Below are positions 7,704-15,209 of a stretch of DNA of 46,305 nt, piece by piece; positions within the stretch are counted from its first letter, which is position 1; each line of letters starts with the position of its first letter. The notes below the pieces were generated by a model. The model made no database searches and was not told where the DNA came from. It saw only the letters and a list, made by a program, of their open reading frames with translations. This DNA is from Pedosphaera sp. GTDB taxonomy: Bacteria > Verrucomicrobiota > Verrucomicrobiia > Limisphaerales > AAA164-E04. The DNA is taken from assembly GCA_002686885.1 (NCBI GenBank), contig NYYT01000092.1, forward strand, positions 26,254 through 72,558, written 5' to 3'. The position numbers were made by a program, and so were the translations under genes.

Positions 7704-9134
7704 ATGAGCCGAGACAGCACAGCCACTCTGACCAACTTTCTCTTGTGGCTGACACTGCTGTGGTGCCAAGAACCACAGAACCAGCTGCAAGCCGCACAAT
7801 GGCCCCAGTTTCGCGGAGACAAGGGACAAGGTCGCGCTGAAAATGAAAAACTGCCCATCCCTTTTGGCCCCAACGAAGCCGTCCAATGGCAAGTCAACAT
7901 GGGTTCAGGACATTCTTCTCCGTGTGTGTGGGGTGAAAAACTTTTTTTAACTACTTTCGAGGAGGGTCTCCTTCAAACCCTTGCGCTGGATGTCCGGAAT
8001 GGACGCTTGATTTGGAAACAATCTCTCACCCCTTCAGGCATTGAGAAAGGACATCGCAATGGCACCCCGGCCAATTCCACCCCAGCCACCAATGGCAAGG
8101 TCCTGGTCACTTACTTTGGAAGCTTTGGGTTGGCCGCCTACGATCTGGATGGGCAGGAAATCTGGAGAAAACCCTTGCCCGTCCCTGTAACGCAGCACGG
8201 GGCCTCTTCATCGCCCGTTCTGGCAGGTGACCGAGTCATTCTTCAGGTGGATCAAGATGTGGATTCCTATCTGATATGTCTGCACTTGCGTACCGGAAAA
8301 ACGCTATGGAAAGTGAATCGCCCTGGCTTCCGCCGCGGTTTTGCGACTCCCATCACGTGGCCAGCCAAGAAACCCACAAGCATCATCACCTCGGGAACTC
8401 TCAGAGCCATCGCCTACGCTCTGGGTGATGGGGCCGTCCAATGGGAAATGGGAGGCTTGCCCAACGAGACAGTCGCTTCCCCTGCCTTTGATGAAGAACA
8501 CCTCTTTCTGTCGGGTTGGACCATGGGCGCTGGAGTACCAAGCCTGCCTGATTATGATCAGCTGCTCCTTGAGGATGAAGATGGTGATGGTTCGGTTCAG
8601 CGCGCGGAGGCAACCGGGGCAGCGCGCATGCATTTTCCTTACATCGATGCCAACAAAGACGGTGGCATTGACCGCAACGAATGGCAGACCATGAAAGATA
8701 TTTTCCAGCGCAGTGAAAATGCACTTCTTGCCATCCAACCAGCAGAATCAGCCGAGAAAGATCCGATCCTGGCGTGGAAGCAAACTCGAGGCCTCCCCTA
8801 TGTTCCATCACCCTTGGCGTATGCCAAACGCATCTTTCTGGTCAAAAACGGAGGCATGGTCTCCTGCCTGGACGCTTCATCAGGAGCCTTCGTCTATCGC
8901 GAGGAGCGCGTGGGTGCTTTGGGAGACTATTACGCATCTCCCATCGGGGTTGGAAACCATGTTCTAATCGCCTCTCAGCGGGGAACCATCACGGTATTGA
9001 ACGCTCATTCCGAGAGCTTGAAAGTGGATCATCAGATAGACTTCGAAGAAGGGATCATGGCAACGCCGGCCATGGTTTCAGGGCGCCTTTTTGTGCGTAC
9101 TTCCCAGAAAATCTACTGCTTCGAGCGCCCATGA
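7704..9134 (+). CDS. Exported PQQ-like beta-propeller protein with embedded EF-hand pair
   Basis: 476 residues from ATG 7704, where a signal peptide (NFLLWLTLLWCQ, then LQAAQWPQFRGD) begins. The open frame runs back to 7602 inside the MFS gene, but that start would bury the signal. The body has repeated outer-membrane assembly/PQQ-type propeller strands such as LALDVRNGRLIWKQ, AAYDLDGQEIWRKP, LHLRTGKTLWKV and VSCLDASSGAFVYR. Two canonical EF-hand loops interrupt it: D-E-D-G-D-G at residues 291-302 and D-A-N-K-D-G at 315-326, each with Asp/Asn at positions 1, 3, 5, Gly at 6 and Glu at 12. Calcium binding is therefore likely. Many such propellers are not enzymes. Its stop overlaps the next start (ATGA). 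Confidence 0.88.
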   Translation: MSRDSTATLTNFLLWLTLLWCQEPQNQLQAAQWPQFRGDKGQGRAENEKLPIPFGPNEAVQWQVNMGSGHSSPCVWGEKLFLTTFEEGLLQTLALDVRNGRLIWKQSLTPSGIEKGHRNGTPANSTPATNGKVLVTYFGSFGLAAYDLDGQEIWRKPLPVPVTQHGASSSPVLAGDRVILQVDQDVDSYLICLHLRTGKTLWKVNRPGFRRGFATPITWPAKKPTSIITSGTLRAIAYALGDGAVQWEMGGLPNETVASPAFDEEHLFLSGWTMGAGVPSLPDYDQLLLEDEDGDGSVQRAEATGAARMHFPYIDANKDGGIDRNEWQTMKDIFQRSENALLAIQPAESAEKDPILAWKQTRGLPYVPSPLAYAKRIFLVKNGGMVSCLDASSGAFVYREERVGALGDYYASPIGVGNHVLIASQRGTITVLNAHSESLKVDHQIDFEEGIMATPAMVSGRLFVRTSQKIYCFERP

Positions 9135-10228
9135 ATTCGTTCAGAGGCCGCCTGATTACCTGGATCTTCGTGAGTTTGCTGGCCGCCATGCTTGTCATAA
9201 GGCTGGGATGGGGAAAAGGAGAGCATCGACGATTTCAGGACCAAGCCCGACCCGTCGCCTCACTGGATCCGATGGCTCCTCCTACCCAAGGTTGGCTCAA
9301 TGATCATGCGGTGTTTTTTCTGAGAGAAAAAAACCAGGGCGACTTTCAGTGTGTGAGCGTTGATATCCACACATTGAAAGAAACGGTCATCGAATCGCTC
9401 TCTCCACTCCTGCGCGACTTGGAAGATCGAAGCCAAATCGTGGAAATCAGGGCCTCCCCTTCTGGACAATTCCTCGCGGTGATCACGGGAAATGCAGACT
9501 CTCCAAACCGCTATCGCCATGATTTGATCAGCGGTCAATCAGAACTCATGATGGGATCACTCAATCAACATGCATGGAACCAAGGGGTGCTTTCCTGGAT
9601 GCCGCACGAAAGAGGATGGATAGAATGGGACTGGATCGACGCACCCGACCAACCATCACTAAGCCTCAAGGGGAGTCCATTTTCCAAACCGGATTCCACG
9701 ACCGAGTCCTCCCCCTTGCTCCGATGGCCAGAAGGCTCCCTTCCTTGGATCCTCCATGCACCTGTAATGACAGAGCAGGGTCCGTTTTTGCTGGCTCATG
9801 CATTTGGCGATCCAAGCATGCCCGCATCGAACACTTTCACACTTCGCCTGGAAAGCATTGCCCCGGACACCTCCTTCCAAACTCTAAAACCTGCTTTGGA
9901 GCTGGTGCGACAAGGAACACTTTCCAAATGGATCAAGGTAGCACACTCCGGAAATGGTCAGCGGTGGATGGTTCTTTTCGAACGCACTCGATTCCTTCCC
10001 AAGTGGCACTTCATACCGAAATTCCCCTTCGTGAGAAGGGATTGGAAATCCCAACGACTAGGGATGGGAGATCGTCAAGATCCGGCTACCATAAGGGAGA
10101 TCGAAGTGAGCTCTTCGATGTATCCGGCTCAATGGCATCTCAACACAACCGGTACGTGGATGAGTTTTGTCCACCAGGGGCATTTGTGGGTGGCTCCATG
10201 GGAGCAACCGTGGAATGGCTCGCTGTAA
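9131..10228 (+). CDS. Membrane-anchored protein of unknown function
   Basis: 365 residues from ATG 9131, which overlaps the stop of the PQQ-propeller gene in an ATGA. The frame is open further upstream to 8774, but that segment lies inside the neighbour and is rejected. Residues about 7-25 (LITWIFVSLLAAMLVIRLG) are a signal anchor; the rest should be outside the cytoplasm. It is rich in Trp, Ser and Pro, with strands such as GQFLAVITGNADSPNRYRHDL and YPAQWHLNTTGTWMSFVHQGHLWVAPWE. These recall TolB/WD-like propeller blades, but I do not recognise a family. The tight coupling suggests it works with the calcium-binding propeller protein. It converges with the SASA gene, 29 bases away. Confidence 0.75.
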   Translation: MNSFRGRLITWIFVSLLAAMLVIRLGWGKGEHRRFQDQARPVASLDPMAPPTQGWLNDHAVFFLREKNQGDFQCVSVDIHTLKETVIESLSPLLRDLEDRSQIVEIRASPSGQFLAVITGNADSPNRYRHDLISGQSELMMGSLNQHAWNQGVLSWMPHERGWIEWDWIDAPDQPSLSLKGSPFSKPDSTTESSPLLRWPEGSLPWILHAPVMTEQGPFLLAHAFGDPSMPASNTFTLRLESIAPDTSFQTLKPALELVRQGTLSKWIKVAHSGNGQRWMVLFERTRFLPKWHFIPKFPFVRRDWKSQRLGMGDRQDPATIREIEVSSSMYPAQWHLNTTGTWMSFVHQGHLWVAPWEQPWNGSL

Positions 10229-10257
10229 GTCTGCCATCCATCCGGTCAACTCCCCCC

Positions 10258-11940
10258 CTACCTGCTTTGAAGATAGGTCTCTGCCAGACGCTTGCCCAAG
10301 GCAACGATACCTTCTGTACCGATAAGCAGTCGATCCTGCTGGGGCAAATCGAAAACTTTGATGTGGGTCAAATGTGGATCGGCCGCAGCAAGCTCAGTCA
10401 ATTCAGCGGTGACATTCAGGCGATTAAGTGCCTCCTGATCGGTGGGAGGCTGTTGACTGACGAACCAATCCAATTCTGGCGCCTTTAGATCTGCGCGGGT
10501 TTGTTCCATCAAGCGCTTGAGACGTGAGACTGCCTGGCGACGGTAAGGCCCAAAGGACATGTCATTTTCACCCAGGTGATAGAACACACCGGCCAGATCG
10601 ACAGGATGTCCACATGCTTCGAGGTCGGCTACGGCTTCCTGGATGCACGCAATCCAGACTGGGTAAAAATGCCGATCTTTGGCTTCACTTCCCTCAGGCG
10701 TCCAATCAATGATCTGGGAACCACTATGAGTGACTTTCAGCATACCCATTGGGCCTGAAAGTGCTTCCTGCATGACGTGGCCAAAACTCACCTCAGGCCC
10801 GAAGGTGCCATAGAGCCCGGCGGGAGAGAGGGCTTCCCAGCCATTGGATTGCCACACACCACCCCCAAGGGTGTACTTGAAGGCCACCTCAGAAATTGGT
10901 CGCCTCCAATCCCTTGCCCCATCATCGGATTCAAGGTCCTGGACAAAGGCCCATTCACCCTCCATGTTGCGATGCCCCGCCAGAATGAAAAGACGAACCG
11001 TTTCACCCTCTTTGTAAGGCCACTTTGAGAGCGAAGGGTTCCCTTTTCGACCTTTGCCAAGATGACGGAGATACGCCTCGGCAAACTCCACCCCCTGCTC
11101 CAGTTGCCCCAATGTCCCGTAATGATAGTGGAGCCCCACAGGCTGCCCCATCTCAACACCCACATGCGCATTGCGAACGTAAAAGGCATGCTTGTCGACC
11201 GCGGCAGCTTTTTTCTGCCCCTGGCTGATGGCATACATGCGTGGTCTCAAGTCCATTCCCCATATCGTTTTGGTACACAGTTCCCCGATGAATACGGGAA
11301 GTTGAGGCGCTTTCAAATCCTGACGTAGTCGATCCATGAAGCCAATCAGATGATCTCCATATCGGGCCATGTATTCTGGAACGAACATATCATTCTCACC
11401 CTGATGCCAAACCAGACCCTCAAGTCGATACGCCACCCCTTGAGCTGTAAGTTGGCCAAGGGCCTCGCGCACTTCTTGCAATAGGAGCGGATACATCTTG
11501 AAACCGGAAGGTTGATCTGGATTCCAGTCACCGCCAAGGTGCGTTCCCCCTGCAGCGCACTTGATGATAGCAAGAGACCCACTGAGTTCCGGCTTGAGAT
11601 GCGCGGCAAAACTAAGCTCAGGACCAACCAAAGACCCCACCGGCTGCAGCGTTGTCCAGCCCTGCGATCGATTCTTGTTTTCGCGCCCCAGGCAATACCA
11701 GAAAGGCACATCAAGCTGTGGTTGATCCAAACCACGGAAAGGAGGAAAGCGCTGGATATGATCTTTGTTGGAATCGGCTCCCTCCATGTTGGACTGACCG
11801 GCAAAGATAAACACCCGGACTGCCTGATGGGAGTCCCCGGATGCATCGCCGCGCGCCCATGGAGACTCTTGGATGATATTTACCAGAAGGTAAAGGATCA
11901 GGCACTGAATGAAACCATGGGGCTTGTTTCGAAGGATCAT
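10258..11940 (-). CDS. Tandem SASA-domain carbohydrate esterase, second domain degenerate
   Basis: 560 residues from ATG 11940, giving a signal peptide (MILRNKPHGFIQCLILYLL); ATG codons at 11952 and 11976 are alternatives. It contains two copies of the sialate O-acetylesterase/acetylxylan esterase (SASA, SGNH-like) domain. Domain 1 (about 40-295) is complete: GQSNMEG with nucleophile Ser50, AAGGTHLGG, WHQGEND (178-184) and a C-terminal LHYH...GQLEQG block with the catalytic His. Domain 2 (about 315-560) keeps the frame (AGHRNMEG, YHLGENDM) but has Arg324 in place of the nucleophile, and no His at the C-terminal site (QQDRLLIGTEG). Family role: removal of acetyl groups from exported polysaccharides or sialic acids. 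The second domain is probably non-catalytic, possibly for binding. Confidence 0.9.
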   Translation of the reverse strand: MILRNKPHGFIQCLILYLLVNIIQESPWARGDASGDSHQAVRVFIFAGQSNMEGADSNKDHIQRFPPFRGLDQPQLDVPFWYCLGRENKNRSQGWTTLQPVGSLVGPELSFAAHLKPELSGSLAIIKCAAGGTHLGGDWNPDQPSGFKMYPLLLQEVREALGQLTAQGVAYRLEGLVWHQGENDMFVPEYMARYGDHLIGFMDRLRQDLKAPQLPVFIGELCTKTIWGMDLRPRMYAISQGQKKAAAVDKHAFYVRNAHVGVEMGQPVGLHYHYGTLGQLEQGVEFAEAYLRHLGKGRKGNPSLSKWPYKEGETVRLFILAGHRNMEGEWAFVQDLESDDGARDWRRPISEVAFKYTLGGGVWQSNGWEALSPAGLYGTFGPEVSFGHVMQEALSGPMGMLKVTHSGSQIIDWTPEGSEAKDRHFYPVWIACIQEAVADLEACGHPVDLAGVFYHLGENDMSFGPYRRQAVSRLKRLMEQTRADLKAPELDWFVSQQPPTDQEALNRLNVTAELTELAAADPHLTHIKVFDLPQQDRLLIGTEGIVALGKRLAETYLQSR

Positions 11941-12112
11941 GGAATGCATCATGACGCTTTCGAAGCTCGAGAACAAGGATCCGCTGGAGCATGGGTTGAT
12001 TCAGGGCGACTCGGATTCAGTGACAAAGAGGCAATGGCTCTCCCACTAAAAGGAAGGGATCCATTCCGAAAAATTCAATCAATGCCCTTCCATCCCGCGG
12101 GAGCTCCGAAAC

Positions 12113-13615
12113 TTACCTGGGAAAGGCAAACTCACTGACAGGTTCTCCATAGACGTCCCGATGCCTCAGCACCAATCGTGGCTGACCCAGCTCATCCCGC
12201 CAGGCGTCGCCACTAAGATACCCACCTGCCACGCGCAGAAATCGGTGCTGGGGCCTTTGATCGCCTTCCTTCCATCCCAACTGGTGTCTGGCACTTCCTG
12301 GTCCGCAGCCAAATTCCCACAACCCTGTCGTCGGATCTTCCGAGGCATACTGCCAATGACGGTCTCCACAAAAAAGGATGGTACCATCCACAGAGGAAAA
12401 CAAAGTCCTGAGCTCCTTGCCCTCATGAGAAAACACTTCATTGGCATGATTGTCTTTCTTATTGGGTCGATCAGGCCCAACGACCGGGGTCGGCGTGAAC
12501 ACCAGCTTGAAGGTAGCCGAAGAGGCTCTAAGGGAAGATTGCAACCAAGCCTTTTGGGTGCTTCCGAGAATCGATTTTTCCGGGCCATCTTCCATTCGAT
12601 TGGAACTCCGATAATCTCTGCCTTCCAGCAACCAGATCTCCACATCCTGGCCCCATCGGATGGAGTGATATCTTGGATCGCGGGCGGGAAATTGCTCCTG
12701 ATTGAAAAGATGGACACCCTCCTCGAAGGTGACCGCGCCATACTCCTGCCCGGGCCAACAATCGTTTTTGAGAGTATCATGATCATCCTTGATGAAGTAG
12801 GTCGTATGCTGCGAATAAAAGGTTCGATTGCGCGGCATGGAAAAAAGTCTCGCCCACTTGAAGCGCATGAGCTCCACCGTCCAAGCCCATGGTTTGGGCT
12901 TGTCGTAATATTCGATGTCTCCGGCATGCACCACAAAGTCTGGATGCATTAACTGCATCGGTTGGTAAATCAAATGTCCTTCCAGACCATCATCACGGCG
13001 TAGAAAATCATGACACGTTGTTACGCAAAATCGAAGCGGGCCTCCGTGTTCCGGTGCATGGGCCGTCTTGAAAGCGCCTTTGAAGGCGCTTGTATGGCTT
13101 TGTTCCCCAATCGGGCGAGCCTCTAACTCAACCCCATAGGAAATTCCGGCCTTCAGGCCGTCCAATTTGAATTGAACAGCATAGTCAGTGTCGGCGTGCG
13201 TTTCTCGCCACGGAGTCTCAATCTTCTCTTCAGGCTTATCAATCGGATAACACCTCAGACGCACCTCGCCGGGAAATCCAGGGCAAGCGCCCAGCATTTC
13301 ATCTAACATGGCACCCTGTGGCAGCTGATCGGCAACATATCGACTCGCCGGCCCTTCCTTTCGTATGACCCCCTCGAGCGAGGCTGGAACATTCAGAAAT
13401 GCATGCCCCCCCTGATTCATTTCTTCGAAGCGGGTGGTACGGGTCCAGATCACGACCGAATCTTGATCCGCCCATCCATTGCGCATTCCATTTCCAAAGT
13501 AAGGAGGCTTGGCGTGGATCAGAAGTGCGCCAAAGGGTATCAAAAGCCCTAGCAATAAGGAACGCACCACTCCTGGAAAGGAGGAATGGATTCTCCATCT
13601 TCGTGGACTTTTCAT
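12113..13615 (-). CDS. Exported PhoD-type alkaline phosphatase/phosphodiesterase
   Basis: 500 residues from ATG 13615; a second ATG four codons upstream is possible. The signal peptide contains VVRSLLLGLLIPFGALL and ends near HAKPP. The N-terminal third resembles the Fe3+-type PhoD N-terminal domain (GMRNGWADQDSVVIWTRT). The metallophosphatase core shows CVTTCHDF, VVHAGDIEYYD (229-239), KDDHDTLKND (276-285) and FCGDRHW, matching the PhoD metal-binding motifs. Family role: hydrolysis of phosphomonoesters or diesters outside the cytoplasm, releasing phosphate. No Pho box was identified. The gene precedes the SASA esterase on the same strand, with 172 bases between them, so co-transcription is possible but not clear. 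Confidence 0.92.
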   Translation of the reverse strand: MKSPRRWRIHSSFPGVVRSLLLGLLIPFGALLIHAKPPYFGNGMRNGWADQDSVVIWTRTTRFEEMNQGGHAFLNVPASLEGVIRKEGPASRYVADQLPQGAMLDEMLGACPGFPGEVRLRCYPIDKPEEKIETPWRETHADTDYAVQFKLDGLKAGISYGVELEARPIGEQSHTSAFKGAFKTAHAPEHGGPLRFCVTTCHDFLRRDDGLEGHLIYQPMQLMHPDFVVHAGDIEYYDKPKPWAWTVELMRFKWARLFSMPRNRTFYSQHTTYFIKDDHDTLKNDCWPGQEYGAVTFEEGVHLFNQEQFPARDPRYHSIRWGQDVEIWLLEGRDYRSSNRMEDGPEKSILGSTQKAWLQSSLRASSATFKLVFTPTPVVGPDRPNKKDNHANEVFSHEGKELRTLFSSVDGTILFCGDRHWQYASEDPTTGLWEFGCGPGSARHQLGWKEGDQRPQHRFLRVAGGYLSGDAWRDELGQPRLVLRHRDVYGEPVSEFAFPR

Positions 13616-13943
13616 GAAAAGCATCAAATAGCTAAGCTGCCTGAGTCCCCTTGGCCAATACCTGGTCTGTCTTTGCGATTTTCTCCATCGGCATCATGAA
13701 CCATGCATAGACAGCTGCTTGCTGCAGAATGTTCAAGAAGGGAGAGGAATCCCTTTTATCCTTTCCAACAATTACGGCAAGCTCAAATCATACTTCTCTG
13801 CTCTGTTCATTCAATTGGACTGTAACCGAACAAGTGGATTGTTTGTCTCTTCAGCTTTACGTAAAAGCATCTCATTGACATAGTCGATAAGATATTCCCG
13901 GCCATACGGTTTGAAAGAGTCGAGGGGCTGTTTTAACTACAAA
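13616..13943. other. 328-base intergenic region between phoD-like gene and first RND operon
   Basis: This divergent gap should carry promoters for both flanking genes. A TTGACA hexamer is present on the plus strand at 13874-13879, but no good -10 box follows at 16-18 bases, so I do not call a promoter. On the minus strand two stretches are open in different frames, 13814-13936 (41 codons) and 13635-13787 (51 codons). Their translations look protein-like (for example YGREYLIDYVNEMLLRK and FLNILQQAAVYAWFMMP), but neither has a good start. They may be a gene remnant or chance. Confidence 0.4.
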
Positions 13944-15209
13944 ATGCAAACACTACTCAAAGGCATCGTCCCTCTTGGCTTTCTAGGTCTATGCGTTGGC
14001 ATTGCGTCCTTCATGATGATGACCAAGCCGGAACCCTCTCGACGGATTCCACCGGAAGAAACGTTGACGGTGCAGGCCATGCGATTGATGCGTCAGGAAT
14101 ATCAGGTAGTGGTCCCCTCCCAAGGCATTGTTCAGGCAAAAACGAGAACCACGGTCATTCCAAGGGTCAGTGGAGAGGTGATCTGGGTCTCAGAAAGCTT
14201 TCGGAGTGGTGGATACTTCAAGGAAGGAGAATCCTTGGTGCAAATTGATCCCAGCGATTATGAAACGGCCCTGAGCACGGCTGAGGCAAGGCTTTTAGCC
14301 TCCCAGGCATCGCTGGAGCTGGCTCGACTCACACATGAACGAAACCAGGAAATCATCGAAGAAAAGCTCATTCCTCGTGCGGAGCTTGACCTGAGTGCTG
14401 CCAACCTCAAGGTAGCCGAATCGGATGTTCAATCGGCACAAGCTAGCCTGGATCGAGCCAAGCGGGACCTGGATCGCACATGGATCAAGGCACCTTTTGA
14501 AGGCAGGGTTCTTTCACAGAATGTCGATATAGGACAAAATGTTTCCCCAGGCATTGAACTGGCAGACATTTTTGCCACCGATTATGCCGAAATACGACTT
14601 CCTTTGAGAAACGATCATCTGGACTACGTTTCCCTTCCTGAAGCACCCGACTCAGGGAGCGTTATGAACCCTTCCTTTTTCCCAGAAGTACGTCTGACGG
14701 GTAAAGTCGGCACACAAAGCACGGATTGGATCGGGCGTGTAGTGCGGACCCAAAGCGCCTACGATGCAAAAAGCCGGGAACTTTTCGTGATTGCGCAGAT
14801 CGATTCGCCTTTTGCCCAAACAAAACAAAGCGATCTTCCGCTCAAGCTCAATCAGTATGTGAATGCGGAAATTCAGGGAGATCGGCTCAAGGAGGTTTAT
14901 GTGATCCCCAGGTCTGCTTTGCGCAACAATAGCGAGGTGATCATTATCAATGAAGAAGGAACGATTGCTCGCCGGTCGGTGAAGGTGGTCTGGAAACAAG
15001 GAGAGGACATCGTGATCTCGGAAGGGATCTCGGATCGGGAACTTCTGTGTCTTACCCCCATTCTCTTTGCTTCTGAAGGTATTCGCGTCAAACCACTGAT
15101 TGAAGGGGAGTCCCTACCTACCCTCGAAGAATCCCCTGACCGCCCCAGAGAACCCAAAGCTGGCAAGGGGAATTCATCCGGGTCAGAGCCCAAAACAAAG
15201 GATTCCTGA
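13944..15209 (+). CDS. RND efflux membrane-fusion (periplasmic adaptor) protein, first copy
   Basis: 421 residues from ATG 13944; the frame also has a TTG start at 13911, which is less likely. An N-terminal anchor (LLKGIVPLGFLGLCVGIASFMMM) is followed by the barrel-sandwich/lipoyl half-motif (TTVIPRVSGEVIWV, FKEGESLVQIDPSDY). A coiled-coil hairpin follows (about 120-195, including IPRAELDLSAANLKVAESDVQSA in two short repeats), then the second lipoyl half (DRTWIKAPFEGRV), beta-barrel and membrane-proximal domains. Family role: bridges an inner-membrane RND pump to an outer-membrane channel. The C-terminal ~40 residues are charged, proline-rich and probably disordered. Its stop overlaps the RND start by one base (TGATG), so translation is coupled. 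Confidence 0.93.
   Translation: MQTLLKGIVPLGFLGLCVGIASFMMMTKPEPSRRIPPEETLTVQAMRLMRQEYQVVVPSQGIVQAKTRTTVIPRVSGEVIWVSESFRSGGYFKEGESLVQIDPSDYETALSTAEARLLASQASLELARLTHERNQEIIEEKLIPRAELDLSAANLKVAESDVQSAQASLDRAKRDLDRTWIKAPFEGRVLSQNVDIGQNVSPGIELADIFATDYAEIRLPLRNDHLDYVSLPEAPDSGSVMNPSFFPEVRLTGKVGTQSTDWIGRVVRTQSAYDAKSRELFVIAQIDSPFAQTKQSDLPLKLNQYVNAEIQGDRLKEVYVIPRSALRNNSEVIIINEEGTIARRSVKVVWKQGEDIVISEGISDRELLCLTPILFASEGIRVKPLIEGESLPTLEESPDRPREPKAGKGNSSGSEPKTKDS

Noticed and set aside
8774-9130. Long N-terminal extension of the 365-residue unknown protein
   Set aside because: It would overlap the PQQ-propeller gene by 360 bases and hide the signal anchor; the ATGA-coupled start at 9131 is better.
9574-10488. 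304-codon open frame on the plus strand
   Set aside because: It lies mostly inside the 9131-10228 gene in another frame and runs into the opposite SASA gene. It has no signal, domain or credible start, and its neighbour has a coupled start and membrane anchor.
12161-12952. Open frames on both strands within the PhoD gene
   Set aside because: Shadows of the complete PhoD-type gene, which carries all metal-binding motifs.
13874-13879. TTGACA as a -35 box upstream of the first RND operon
   Set aside because: No acceptable -10 hexamer lies at 16-18 bases; a single hexamer is not enough.
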